Notes under the pieces: model-generated
The model's database searches: none
What the model saw: only the letters and a program-made list of their open reading frames with translations
Told to the model about the DNA's origin: nothing
Shown here: positions 33,131 to 45,267 of the stretch, one piece after another
Layout of the letters: every line of letters starts with the position of its first letter
How positions within the stretch are numbered: position 1 is the first letter of the stretch
Program-made: the position numbers and the translations under genes
From: Cenococcum geophilum 1.58
Lineage: Eukaryota > Ascomycota > Dothideomycetes > Gloniales > Gloniaceae
Assembly: GCA_001692895.1 (NCBI GenBank)
Contig: KV748225.1
Span: 868,001-932,000 of the forward strand
Length of the DNA: 64,000 nt
Reading direction: 5' to 3'

Positions 33131-34658
33131 TTTTATTTTATTTTTTTATATCCGTTGTATTATACTATATACAATACTGCGTATACAGCCTTTAGGCTAT
33201 GACGCTATAGTTCTATATATATGAATCCTTCCTAGGCAGCTTAATATATACTAGTAGCTAAGTAGACACTCTAGCCCGTTTTTAAAATGCTAGGGGAGCT
33301 CTAGCGACTGGTATTTTTTCGTTCTGGTATTTTGCTTACTATGGTCCAGTTTACACTAAGAAAAGGAAATCCTGGCTCTTTTATCTATTTCTACCATATT
33401 CTACCATTCCTAGAGTAAAAAAAGCGCTCTAAAAGAAAGATTTTTATTAAATAGTTTTGCACTTAAGAATAAGAGGCATTATAATAGCTTACTAGCTTGG
33501 AAGTAGCTACCAATTACCCCTAAAGCGACTTTTTATCCTATACCCTATCTCTTCTCCTTACTAAAGAAATGGGTAGGGAATTAGTAATTAATAAGTACTC
33601 TCCCCAAAAATAACCTACTAATGGTATTTTATAAGGGCGAACCTCGTTATATAAACCCACTCCCATAGGAAAATTTTCACGAAGTTGTCTTGTATAGGGT
33701 ATAAACACCAATTCGCCTATACACCTTAGATTTAACGTGCTAAAGTAACACGGGCCAGTCCCTTCCCCTCCCCTACTATAGCCACCCCTATCTACGCATC
33801 TGCGGTACGCCTATAGTGCGGTATTATATGGTATGTTATGGCGGTAGTGGCGGTTATAGTAGAGGTCGTCTATAGCGCAATGGCCGTAGACAGGTTGTGG
33901 AGGTCGTCTGCAGCGTGATGGCTGTAAACAGGTTGTGGAGGTCGTCTGCAGCGCGATGGCTGTAGACAGGTTGTGGAAGTCGTCTGCAGCGCGATGGCTG
34001 TAGACAGGTTGTGGAGGTCGTCTGCAGCGCGATAGCTGTAGACAGGTTGTGGAGGTCGTCTGCAGCGCGATGGCTGTAGACAGGTTGTGGAGGTCGTCTG
34101 CAGCGCGATAGCTGTAAGACAGGTTGTGGAGGTCGTCTGCAGCGCGATGGCTGTAGACAGGTTGTGGAGGTCGTCTGCAGCGCGATAGCTGTAGACAGGT
34201 TGTGGAGAGGTCATCTACAGCGCGATGGCCGTAGACAGGTTGTGGAGAGGTCGTCTGCAGCGTAATAGCCGTAGACAGGTTGTGGAGAGGTCTGTAGCGT
34301 GATAGCCGTAGACAGGTTATGGAGAGGTTATCTGCAGCGTGATGGCCGTAGACAGGTTGGAGAGGGGTTGTCTGTAGCATGATGGCCGTAGATAGGTTAG
34401 AGAGGGGTTATCTACAGCGTAATGGCTGTAGACTAGTTGTGGTGGAGGTCATCTACAGCGTAATAGCTGTAGACTAGTTATAGTAGAGGTCGTCTGCAGC
34501 GTAATGGCTATAGACTAGTTATGGTAGAGGTCGTCTGCAGCGTGATGGCTATAGACTAGTTGTGGTAGAGGTTGCGTCCGGTGACGTGTCTTTAGGGGCT
34601 ATATAGCCTGCGGCGCCATAGCGATAACGACGGAGGAGCGAAGGGGGAGACGACGACG
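33131..34658 (-). mobile_element. LINE-tailed chimeric element with 38-bp minisatellite
   Basis: This 1528-bp insert in Gy3 is flanked by a 12-13-bp TSD, TATTATAAGGTGT (33118-33130 and 34659-34671). Gy3 sequence resumes exactly on each side. Read on the minus strand it has a GC-rich 5' end (34658-34576), about 19 units of a 38-bp repeat (34575-33866), about 600 bp of unknown sequence (33865-33258), and then the last ~125 bp of the Tad1-like LINE with its A-rich tail (33257-33131). It has no RT. It looks like a non-autonomous partner that borrowed the LINE 3' end for mobilisation. Confidence 0.85.
33866..34575 (-). repeat. 38-bp minisatellite (about 19 units)
   Basis: The unit on the plus strand is close to GGTCGTCTGCAGCGCGATGG plus CTGTAGACAGGTTGTGGA. 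Units near the right end are more diverged and 1-6 bp longer. The period is not a multiple of 3, so the open minus-strand frames at 33811-34380 and 33870-34214 cycle through three peptide phases and are unlikely to be genes. Confidence 0.95.
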
Positions 34659-34671
34659 TATTATAAGGTGT

Positions 34672-34971
34672 ATAGCAGTGTAATTTAAGCGTTAGTAGGT
34701 ATTATAATACCTAGGTATTTACGGAGGTCCTTAGTAAGGCTAGACCTTATTATGCCTTAAAAGTCCTTAAGTATTACTAGCAGGAACTTGCCCCTAGGTA
34801 GTCGCGTATAGAGCGTATAAAGGCGTCCCTTATACTCTATAAATGGATTAGTAACTTAGAGGTATTCTATAAACCGTTTTAGCTAAAGTAGCTACTACTA
34901 CTATTTACCGTGGTATGAGGCTTTATGTAAAGCTAGTACTAGCGAGGTGACTTATAGGGTTATTGTAGGGG
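34672..34971 (-). pseudogene. Gy3 minus copy: pol segment before integrase core
   Basis: The reverse complement matches 53380-53850 of the complete Gy3 (for example GCGTTAGTAGGTATTATAAT at 34693-34712). It continues the Gy3 frame on both sides of Gy4: the TSD AGGGG sits at 34967-34971 and 42885-42889. Confidence 0.8.
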
Positions 34972-35396
34972 TGTTACAAACGCTTTAAGTACGATGTTAT
35001 AACTACTAGGAGAAGAGTCGGAAGAAGCTAGTTAGTTGATTTAGGTACGGTCTAGGATGGAACCGGTAGAACTATATAACAAGGAATAGTAACTAAGGTT
35101 ATATAATATGCTACGTATTAAACAAGAGGAATAAGAGGAACTTACGTACCTTATATATAAGACGTATATCACGTATAAGAAGGATTTTATAGGAGTACGG
35201 TTGTATATTTAAGGACCCTTAGTTCTTACCTAGATAGTTCCTTCCTTATAGTAATTCTTAGAATATAATTAGAGTTAATCTATTAGGCAACTACTCTACT
35301 AGTTATTATTACGTTGTTAACTTCGATTTTTACATTTCCTATATACCTAGCCTAATAACAAGCCTATTGTAGTTCTTGCTATAAGGTTCCGTTACA
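34972..35396 (+). repeat. Gy4 5' LTR
   Basis: 425 bp, TGTTACAAACGC...TTCCGTTACA. Identical in length to the 3' LTR. Confidence 0.95.
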
Positions 35397-35440
35397 CAAT
35401 TACTACCTAGTTATAGTATTAAGTATAAAAGTTAAATAAT

Positions 35441-36560
35441 ATGCCACTAAAAGCAGCTACTATAACGCTATTAACGGCGGCAACTACGTTAAGGTTAGGG
35501 GGTAATACTAATATAGCGGACACTAACTCGTAACAACCTGTGACAGTAGGATAATTATAAGAAATAGTTAACTAGTTAATAGAGAATAATATAATACTCG
35601 AACAAAGGATTAACGGGATAGGCGTAGTAAAGGTTAAGTTACTATTAATTAAAAGATTCTTAGGAGAGAGATTAAAGCTTAAAGAATTCCTTACGTAAAT
35701 GCATTTTAAAGTTACGTAAGAGGGAGCGAAGCTAGCGACACCTATAGATTAAATAGCGTATATAGGGTTATTCCTAATAGGAAGAGCACTTAAATGGTTT
35801 AAGCCTTACCTTATAGAGATATAAGTAAACGGAATGATAACTACAAACTAAGAAGTATAGTTTATGTTTTTAAGCTGGAACGGATTTATAGAATAACTTA
35901 TACAAATATTTGGAGACCTAGAGGCAGTAACCACGGCAGAAAGAAAACTCTAAGATATTATATAGTGGACCTTAGCAATTAAGTACATAACGTAATTTTA
36001 AACATTAGTAATATAAGTTAAGTGGAATAATAGGGCGCTTATAGCATAGTATAAGTAGGGACTTAAGGCTAAAGTCTAGGACGTAATTATTCTAATGGAA
36101 GATACNGACACCCTAAGGGAACTAATAGATTAAGTGATAAAGATTAATAATAGGATCTACTAAAGGGAATAGACTAAGAGGGGTTAGGATAGAGTTCTAT
36201 AGTTATATAAGACGTAGAGCACGCAACGACTAAAGCTAAGTTAGAAACTATAGTATAGCACAGAGCTAATGGACCTAAGTAGTACTAAAGAAGCCTATAA
36301 GAGATAAAGCAAGAAACTGTAAAAACCTAGAGGTTAAGGATCTAGTAATTATAGGACTAAGGAGTAAAGACTAAACTAGGGATCTTAGCAGTAAAAGATG
36401 TTTAGGCGGACTCTATAATAAAGTTAATGGTTTAGAGAGGGAGCTTATATAAATTATGGAAAATAGGGTTATTTCGCGAGGGATTATAAAGATAGTTAGA
36501 ATTACTATATAATAAAGGGAATAAGACTAATAGTAGAAGACACATACGTATAGAGGGATA
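35441..36560 (+). pseudogene. gag: Gy4 gag with zinc knuckle
   Basis: ATG at 35441 (MPLKAATITLLTAA). The capsid part reads LKEFLTWMHFKVTWEGAK and IGLFLIGRALKWF. A CCHC knuckle near 36440-36490 reads AYINYGKWGYFARDYKD, its Cys and His largely replaced by Tyr through G-to-A and C-to-T changes. Confidence 0.8.
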
Positions 36561-39500
36561 ACGGTATACTGCGAGGAACAAAAGAGTGTTTAATTAGAAG
36601 TTTTGCGTTTTGTTATAATAACGTATACCAAATTTATAAAGACGCTAAGTACGGCGTAAGCTACTGGCTATAGGAGCTAGCACCTATAGGATATAGAGGA
36701 ACTAATAAACCAGTTCGTAGATCGGACATTAAGGACAATAAATTTAACGTAGGTGAAATATTCTATAACAATAAGGCGATAAAGGCAGCTTACTAGGAGC
36801 ATGTAGACCTTAGAGATGTTATAATAGAGGTAAAGAATAATTCCACTATAGAGTAGGGAACATTAGTAGGGATTAAGACCCTACTAGATACGATGTCTAT
36901 CGCTTTACAAGACGTAAGAGAAGTAGAATAGCAAACTACTTTGGCACTTAATAAAGGCAAAAGGCCAAAGGCTTAAGATTCTTAAAATAAGATAAGAGAT
37001 AACTAAGATTCTTAAAACGAGATAAGGTATACCTAAAGACCCATAACGGACGAAAACCGATAGAGTAGGGTAGTAGCTTAGTTTAAAGATATATGAATAA
37101 GCTCGGGATAAGAATTCCCAACGGCACAAGATTCTCAAAATAAGATAAGTAAGATTTAAAACTCTTAAAACAAGATAAGAACACTAAGCAAGCCTAGTTA
37201 GACTAAGGCTGGAGCTAAGCTTAAGATAGAAGTAAGCTTAGGATTAAAGAATCCAAGGGACCAAGAATTTGGAGCGCGAATTAGAACACCCATAAATAGG
37301 AGGCAAGGGGCTTCCCTATAGATTAGAGAATCTACAGCACAAATAGCAATTAGGCTAGGAGATAAATATATAGACCTAAAAGACTTACTAGGGGAATATA
37401 GTATTTAACCTAAAGATTAAAGAGTTAATATTAAGATTAAGAAGTAAAAAGACTTTAAGGATCTACTTATAAGACGCGATATAAAAGAAACCATGGAGGA
37501 ATTTAGAGCAAGAATTACCTTATAGCAAGAATAGAAACTAGATAAGAGATCTAGTATATTAGGACGTATAAGGGACAGAGCGCTAGTATAAAGGATTATT
37601 AATAGGCCCAGAATAGGCACATTAAGAGCTAAATGGCTTATTAAACTGGAATAAGAAGAGGATCTAGGGATTCCTACTAGGTTTAAAGAACGACATACTA
37701 AAGGCTATTACGACGTAGTAATAAAGAGATATTTCCTTACGGACGAGCCGTATATACTTAAGCAGCTATACTAAAGGTAGTATAGGTAATGATATAATGA
37801 TAAATAGGAAGATTTCTATATATAGATAGACGAAAAAGTTGTCTAAGACCACCCGATTATAAAGAAGGCTATAACTCACATTAAGGGAGCCTTAATTATA
37901 ACATTAAAGGATCTAGAGGAGTAATTAGAGGACTAGAGAAGCGAGAGGCGTATCTTAATACCTACAAACGAAGTCGCAACGCTTAGATTAACACGAGAAA
38001 GGTTTAAACTTAAGGATAAGAATAAGCCGAGAGTTAACCTAAGACATTAAGCACATTATATATTATTATAGATAGTATACGTGGATAATGCGTGCAACAT
38101 ATATAGAGCACTAAAAGATAAAAATTAGAAGTATCTAATAAGGATATATTAGATAACGGATAAGGTAAAGTATTGGAATAATAAGTATATGCATAGTTAG
38201 CACCTAGTAGAAGTTTAAGAATAAGGGGACTTAATACTTTAACCAGGAAGATTCCTTATAGAAGAATACCTAGATAGATAACAATAGTGGGAATGTTTAG
38301 AGAATACCTGTCTATAGCATATTAAAGACAAAAAACGAACTAAGTATTGGCCTAAGTTAGACTAAGTATAAATAGGATCTAGTAGTTAATAGTTGGGAAA
38401 AGTAAAGGCCTACGGAACTAGAGGGAGCTAGTAGTAGAGCCTTAGACCCTTAAAGGAATTTAAGGACGACACCTAAATTTATAAATTAAATAGTAAGATT
38501 AATAGTTCGAAGCGCTGATAGATAGTAAAGCAATAAGGAACTATATCTCGCTAATAGTAATTAAAAGAATGGGGTTACTACACAGATAGAAGGAACGTCC
38601 TTACCTATTAGTAATAATTTTAGGAGACCCAATAGCCTACGGAGGAGGTATTATTAATCTTAAAACAGGACTTATTTAGCTAACTATTAAAGGAAGACAA
38701 ATCGAGATATCTTTTAATATATTACTATTGGGAAATAATAAGGCAGTATTAGGAATGCCTTAGTTATAGGAATACAATTTAAGGATCAATTAGATCACCG
38801 GTTAGGTTAATATTAGAGATACTTAACGCCGCGAGATGTAATAATAAGCTAAGTTGGTATAGTACTAAGTAGGAGCGACCTATAAAGAAACGGAAAAAGG
38901 GCTAAGCTATGTACTAAAGAGATACCATAAGTACGGCAAGAAACTATAGTTACCTAAAAGTAAAAAGCTATTAGAATATACAGCATAGGACTATAAAATA
39001 GAATTGGAACTAGGAGTAAGTCTAAGGTTCTTTCCAATTTATAAGCTTACCAAAGAAGAAGGTAGAGTACTAAAAGAGTTTATCTAAGAAAACTTATAAA
39101 AGGGATACATCAAACTATTGCAGTTATTAGCGGGTTATCTAGTACTGTTTATACTAAAGAAAAATAGTAAACTAAGGCTGTATATTAACTACAGACAGTT
39201 AAACAGCATTACTAGAAAGGATAGGTATCCTTTACCCTTAATTAGCGAGATCTAAGATAGGATAGGTAATACGCAAATCTTTATAAAGATAGATCTAAGA
39301 TAGGCATACCATTAAATTAGAATTAAGGAAGGCAATAAATAGAAGGTAGCCTTTAGGTTAAAGGAAGGACTATATAAACTATTAGTTATATAATTTAGGC
39401 TTATAAACGCACTAGCAACGTTTTAAAAGCGTATTAATAATATATTAAGAGAATACTTAGATGAATTTGTTATAGTATACCTTAATAACATTATTATCTA

Positions 39501-41725
39501 CTTAATAACTGAGGAAGAATATGGGGAACACGTTAAATGGGTCTTAAGGAGACTATAAGAAAAACAGATACTAGTAGCAATTAAAAAAATAAGTTCTTTA
39601 TAAGGAAGACCAATTTTATTAGATTTATTATTAAACTAGGCTAACTTAATATAGATCTAAAGAAGATTAAGGCTATAGTAAATTAGTAAGAACTAGAGAA
39701 CGTTACGCAGTTAAGGTTATTCCTAGGGTTTTGCAATTACTATAGAAGGTTTATAATATAGTGGTTAAAAAATATTAAACTACTTATACGATTAACGAAG
39801 AAAGAAGAACTATAGGTATAGGGAGAGGAATAGTAGGAACTCTTTAAGAAGATTAAAGAGTTGTTTACCTAGGAACCAGTTCTTAAGATCTATTAACTAA
39901 AACTAAAGACGGTTATAGAAATAGATATATTAGACTTTATATTAGGAGTATATTTTATATAAAGGCATCTAAAGGGATGGCATCTAGTGGTATATTATAG
40001 TCGGAAGATAACACTACTAGAGTTAAACTATAACATCTATAATAAGGAGTTATTAGGTATAGTTACAGCACTAAAGAAATAAAGAGCATTTTTATAAGGT
40101 ATAAAAAAACTATTTATAGTTAAGACGGATTATAAGAACCTAATAGGATTCCTAATAACAAAGAAACTTAACTAAAGGTAGGTTAGATAGGTAGAGATAC
40201 TTACAGAATATTATTTTAAGATTTAGTATACTAAGGGTACAGAGAACGCATGGGCGGATGCTCTAAGCAGAAAAACTAAACTATAAAATAACGATAAGCT
40301 ATTAGGGGCTTTACTACGAAAAGATATAGATGGATTAATTAGGTATAATTATCCAAAGATTATAATAACTTAAGAGAATAAGTTAGAAAAAGTTTACGAG
40401 ATACTAGAAAGCTTTTGGGTATAGAGAATTCTAGAAGCATAGCTAGAAGATTTATAGTTAGATATATACGAAAACCAAGAAGTAAAGTATATCCTAAAAA
40501 GTATAGCAAAATAGTTTATGGAAGACTTCTATAAGGGACTAACTTAAGGATATAACGGAGCTATGGGCTTAGTGTTAAGACTCTAGGAGGAGTATATTAT
40601 TAACAGAATCTAGAGGATAGCTAGGGAGGTTATTAAGGAGTGTCTAAATTACTAAAGAAATAAACTAATAAGGTATAAGCCGTATGGAAGGCTATAACCT
40701 ATTAAAATACCAGAGAGACTATAGGAGGTTATATTATAGGACTTTATTATTAAGTTACTAAAGTTAAGAGATCCTATTACCGGATAAGATTATAATATAA
40801 TCTTAGTAATAGTAGATAAGCTTATAAAGTGGGGATACTTTATAGNATANANNGANGAAATCTNAGNNGAAGATNTNGCTANAATNTATATTAAAGAAGT
40901 NTTTATAAGATATAGAGCACTAAGTAAAATTATATTAGATAGAGATCTAAGATTTGTAGTAGTATTTTAGAAGGTATTTTTAGCGGAATAAGGAGTTCGA
41001 GCAGTAACTTTTACCGCATATTACCTATAGACAGACGGCTAAACGGAAAGATTAAACTAGACACTAGAGCAGTATCTAAGGCATTATATTAATTACGTAT
41101 AGAATAATTGGGTATTGCTATTACTAGTTACACAGTTTATATATAATGTAACACTATAAGAAGAAATGGGTACGTTACTATTTAAGGCGAATTACGGATA
41201 TAAACTAAGAATATTATTATTACCACGTTAAATAAAGAAAATGAGTAGTAGAGCTAAATAAAGAATAGAGACTTTAATAAATCTTTATATAAACCTTATA
41301 GAAATAGCTAAAGTAGTACAGTAAAGAATAAAGAAATACTACGATGCTAAGAGATCTAAGGGACCAGATCTTAAGGAGGGAGATAAAGTATAGCTACTAT
41401 ACAAAAATTTCAAAAGTTGATGACTAAGTAAGAAGTTAGACTACGTTAGATTAGGACCTTTTGAAATTATATAAAGGATTTTACTAGTTATGTTTAGGTT
41501 AAACCTACCAGCTAGCCAGTATATAGGAATATTAAGCTATCGGTCTATAAGGCAGACATGTATAGAGGATAGGAAGAAGACAAATGGCAAGTTTTAAAGA
41601 TTATTAGTTATAAGGACATTAACAATAAAATATAGTATAAGGTTAAGTGGATAGGCTATACTAAGACTACCTAGAAGCCACTAGAGATTTTAAAAAACGC
41701 TATAGGAAAGGTATAGGAGTATTAG
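36560..41725 (+). pseudogene. pol: Gy4 pol: protease, RT, RNase H, integrase, chromodomain
   Basis: RT is at about 39060-39600: LRLYINYRQLNSITRKDRYP, IFIKIDLRWAYHWIRIKEG, and the catalytic box as VYLNNIIIY near 39476 (Asp to Asn). RNase H runs to about 40280. The integrase core is at 40850-41300 (WTDGWTERLNWTLEQYLRHY, then GPDLKEGDKVWLLYKN and LGPFEII). A chromodomain at 41578-41725 reads IISYKDINNKI, YKVKWIGYTKTTW. Minus-strand frames at 36905-37138 and 37417-37620 are shadows. Confidence 0.88.
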
Positions 41726-42440
41726 AAGAAAATAGGTCAGGTAATATTAATAAGGAAGGAGTATTAAAGAACGAGTTACCTAAGGGGGACCTAGGAAGAG
41801 CGACTGCTAAACTACTTAGAGTTATTCCCTTTACTATAGGAGGAGAGCTAGTTCTCTTATTACCTAGTTCCTAAAGACCTTATTCTATAAGCTTCTATTC
41901 CTTAAAACGAACCTTCTTACAAACCTTCTTAAGGCGAAGTAATTAAGCAGACGCCGTAATGTAAGTATTTAGAGCCTTTTATTCCGTATTATAAGAACGT
42001 TCTAACTTAGTAAGGGCTTAAGATAGTTTACTATCTAGCCGTGTAGTAGTAGATTATATATAAGACCTTAAGACAAATTAATTAGGGAACTAGACAACTA
42101 TTAAGAGTAATAGGTTGCGTATATTTAGTATTAAAGGTAGAGTAAATATTATAGGACGAACGAATATTCGCTTTAGTGCACTTTAAGTAAGAGGATGGTT
42201 ATTATAAAGAAGGACTCGCTAACATAATATAAACTAACCCCTTTTTTATATAACAAGAATATAGAGACGGTATAATCTTACTAAGAGATAATATCGCAGT
42301 AATAGTGCGGGCACGACGTTGGGCGTATAAAGAAGAAATTGCTTTAGGTATAATAAGTAATAATATTAACCAAATTAATTAAACGAATATTATATCTCTA
42401 GTAAACAACTTAGAGATGTTTTAAATCTTTAAGGACAAAG
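41726..42440 (+). pseudogene. Gy4 region after the chromodomain, possibly coding
   Basis: About 700 bp lie between the chromodomain and the 3' LTR. If RIP stops are read through, frames give protein-like stretches such as VHFKWEDGYYKEGLANII and RDNIAVIVRARRWAYKEEIA, with the stops at Trp/Gln positions. I do not recognise a domain. It could be a C-terminal pol extension, an extra ORF or only UTR. A purine tract AAAGAGGAGGGAGA precedes the LTR. Confidence 0.4.
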
Positions 42441-42459
42441 ATAAAGAGGAGGGAGATAG

Positions 42460-42884
42460 TGTTACGGACGCTTTAAGTATAATATTATAACTACTAAGAG
42501 AAGAGTCGGAAGAAGCTAGTTAGTTAATTTAGGCACGGTCTAGGATGGAACCGGTAAAACTATATAATAAGGAATAGTAACCAAGGTTATATAATATGCT
42601 ATATATTAAATAAGAGAAATAAGAGGAACTTATGTACCTTATATATAAGACGTATATTATATATAAGAAGGATTTTATAGGAGTACGGTTATGTATTTAA
42701 GGACCCTTAGTCCCTACCTAGATAGTTCCTTCCTTGTAGTAATTCTTAGAATATAATTAGAGTTAATCTGTTAGGTAACTACTCCACCAGTTATTATCAC
42801 GTTATTGACTTTAATCCTTGCATTTCCTACACACCTAGCCCAATAACGAGCCCATCGTAGTTCTTGCTATAAGGTTCCGTTATA
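42460..42884 (+). repeat. Gy4 3' LTR
   Basis: 425 bp, TGTTACGGACGC...TTCCGTTATA, followed by the TSD AGGGG. Confidence 0.95.
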
Positions 42885-43139
42885 AGGGGACCGTCTCCTA
42901 GGCTAAGGGTCTAGCGCTATTAGGTTAGTTAAAGTTTTAATAAAAATAGCAGGACACTCTGGTCCGCCGGCGCTAGGTTATTAGTATAGTAGCACTAGGA
43001 CCGCCTATAAGGTCTATAACCCGCAACTTTTATATAGTATTAAGGGTTAATTTAGCACCTATTGTCGTATTAAGCACGTAGGCGGACTTTACCCTAGGGC
43101 GTATCTATTATAATATATACTATAATATGTTCCTTTTCT

Positions 43140-43560
43140 CCCTATCTAGCGTTAGGTCGCGATGCGCCTACGTAAGGTGTGCGTTTAGGGGTATGCGGTA
43201 TCCGAATCTGATATTAGGTCGCGATATCCTGCGCATAGTATGCGTTTAGGGTATACGGTATCCTAGTCTTGGCATCTAACGTCGGGTCGCGATGTACCTG
43301 CGCATAATGTGCGTTTAGGGTATACGGTATCCTAGTCCTATTCTCTAACGTTAGGTCGTAATATCCTACGCATAATATGCGTTTAGGGTATGCGTTATCC
43401 TCGTCTTCTTCCTATCTAATATTGGGTCGCGATATGCCTGCATATAATGTGTGTTTAGGGTATATAGTATCCTAGTCCTGTTCTCTAATATTAGGTCGCG
43501 ATGTCCTGCGTATAATATACGTTTAGGGTATACGGTATCCTAGTCCTCTTTACGGTAGCT
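43140..43560 (-). repeat. 62-71-bp tandem repeat inside the Gy3 minus copy
   Basis: Six or seven units containing TTAGGTCGCGAT(G/A) and TGCGTTTAGGG at spacings of 62, 68, 69 and 71 bp. They lie between the gag end and the start of the remaining pol. The complete Gy3 (50500-50720) has no such array, so the expansion is specific to this copy. Confidence 0.9.
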
Positions 43561-44640
43561 ACCTACATTTATCTAGTGACTTATATTTATAGCGCTAGCG
43601 TTTAGGGGGTCCTCTAAGCCATCTGGCTGTTAAGTAGTCTCTCCTGGAGTTTAGTTGGGAAAGCGTTACCTTCTTAAGGTTCTGTTCTCTAAACCTGATC
43701 CTGTGGAGCTTAAGGTATAACCGCGCTCTAAACGTAAGGATTTGCTACTGTTAGCTACGCGATCTTCTATAAGCTTTATAGTATTAAGCAGTTACTCTAT
43801 ACAGCAGATTTCTATAAAGAGGTCCTTAGCGGTTTTTACCTATGTAGCGAAGTTCTAGCGGAAGAGCTCTGCTTATAGGTAGGTTGGGAGGTATAAGAAC
43901 CAAAAGTCTACCTATTAATTAGGGTTGATAAAAGGGGTGTATAAGAAGAGGTCCTTTAAGCTATATATATGGGCTAAGAAGGTGTTAAACTTCTAGTTCT
44001 CCTTTATTATAGTTATATAGTACGCAGTAGCATTTTTAAAGCGTCTTACTATAGGGTTTTTAATCTGGTCTTGTACTATAGTCTTAAGTTTATTCTATAG
44101 TAGAGGACCTTTACCTTTAGCGCCCAGGCGGCGATGTACTAGTTAGGTAACTATCTTCTCTTTTATAAGACCTTTAATGGCCTAGCGCGTACGTTACTTG
44201 TAGTCGTAGTTAGCGTCATAGATCTTAAATTAATTCTTAATTACAGCAATCCACTAGTTAAACTTCTGTTAAGTAGTGCCACTAATATTAATACATAACT
44301 TATACTTATTACTAGAGAGGCGACGGGAGGGCTTTATTAAATCGATAATGCTCTATAAGTTGGCTATTTTATTAGCTAGCTTATCTAGCTCCTTTAGGTT
44401 AGTAGTATTTAGCGGGATACTAGTAACCTTACTAAGCTCCTATTAAGCCTAGGTATATAAGTTAAACTAGTCTTTAACATTTATAGATATCTAATTATCT
44501 TAAGGTTCAGAAGGTTGCGTAGATTCTACTAGTGTGCTTCTAGCACTAGATCCTAAGGTGGTCTGCGGTTATATCGTAGGCGTATTGCCGTTAAGTATAG
44601 GCGTTGATCTTATCTTTAGAGGTATTGTAGATTGTGGAAA
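43561..44640 (-). pseudogene. gag: Gy3 minus copy gag
   Basis: The reverse complement of 49513-50600 in the complete Gy3. It lacks some of the RIP damage seen there. An open stretch in the LTR next to it (minus 44651-44842) is not a gene. Confidence 0.8.
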
Positions 44641-44683
44641 ATTGAACCGGCTATCCTCCTAAACGGATTGGTAAGGATTTAAA

Positions 44684-44898
44684 TGTAAGGTAAGGATATA
44701 GATAGGGAGTCCAATGATAGAATAATAGGGTATATTGTATAAGTAGACGAATCCTTAAGAAAGGAGGAGTCTGAGGTACGAGGTAAAAAAGGGGTTTCCC
44801 TAGGGGTATGTGCTCTGCATGTGCCTCACAGGCGAGTCGCATACGAGCCGCCTGTGCCTCGCAGCTATATAACTATATACTTAGGTTTTTACCTAACA
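44684..44898 (-). repeat. Gy3 minus copy 5' LTR, well preserved
   Basis: 215 bp, TGTAAGGTAAGG...TTTACCTAACA. It keeps CpA-rich stretches (GTGCCTCACAGGCGAG) that are mutated in the partner LTR at 25774-25989. TSD GATAT follows. Confidence 0.93.
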
Positions 44899-45267
44899 GA
44901 TATACTACTAGGGGCGTTCTAGTATTAGGAGTTGTTTTAATAATCCTAAGGTCTTATCTCGTGGGATTATAGATCTATAGCAGCTATCGCAGTTCCGTAT
45001 ATAATGGTTAATATTTATAACTATTCTAGGCCAGTAGTAGCGGTTACTAATAATCTTACGGGTCTTATTTTTTCTAGGGTAGGCCGTAGAAACCTAGGTA
45101 TAAGCTTTAGCAATAAGCCAGGTCTATAAGTTCTATTTCTTAGCTACTATTAGCCGTTTCTAGTGCTTAAGTAGTCCGTTTTTAAGGGATTATAGGCTAG
45201 TAACGTTCTTTGCCTTTTTATAGTACTTCTATAAAAAGGGGGCCATTCGGTTAGCCTATAATAGTTT
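44899..45267 (-). pseudogene. Gy1 right copy: integrase N-terminal part
   Basis: On the minus strand, ...RPLGLLKQLLI...ERPW...ISIDFYKLPID crosses to 25773 in frame once the Gy3 insert and one GATAT are removed. This is the linker between RNase H and the integrase core. Confidence 0.8.

Larger units (their letters stand above)
34972..42884 (+). mobile_element. Gy4 chromovirus (Ty3/gypsy), complete with both LTRs
   Basis: The element is 7913 bp with two 425-bp LTRs and a perfect 5-bp TSD, AGGGG (34967-34971 and 42885-42889). LTR ends TGTTACGGA...TCCGTTACA. Plus-strand order: gag with zinc knuckle, protease region, RT, RNase H, integrase, chromodomain, then about 700 bp of possible extra coding sequence, purine tract, LTR. 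All frames are broken by RIP-type stops, and an N cluster lies at 40846-40902. Confidence 0.95.
25774..44898 (-). mobile_element. Gy3 minus copy, both LTRs, hosting Co2, a LINE-tailed chimera and Gy4
   Basis: LTRs at 25774-25989 and 44684-44898 with a perfect 5-bp TSD, GATAT (25769-25773 and 44899-44903). Its own sequence is 25774-26049, 31915-33118, 34672-34971 and 42885-44898. Compared with the complete Gy3 it lacks most of protease/RT/RNase H (a join near 43035-43045, equivalent to about 50835 to 53065) and the integrase from about 54030 to 55000 (a join near 32995). It was therefore a non-autonomous deletion derivative. Confidence 0.9.

Noticed and set aside
33811..34380. 189-codon minus-strand frame
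   Set aside because: It is a 38-bp minisatellite that cycles through three peptide phases, inside a LINE-tailed insertion.
36905..37620. Two minus-strand frames of 77 and 67 codons
   Set aside because: Shadows of Gy4 gag-pol, which is on the plus strand.
44651..44842. 63-codon minus-strand frame
   Set aside because: It lies in a Gy3 LTR that happens to be less mutated.
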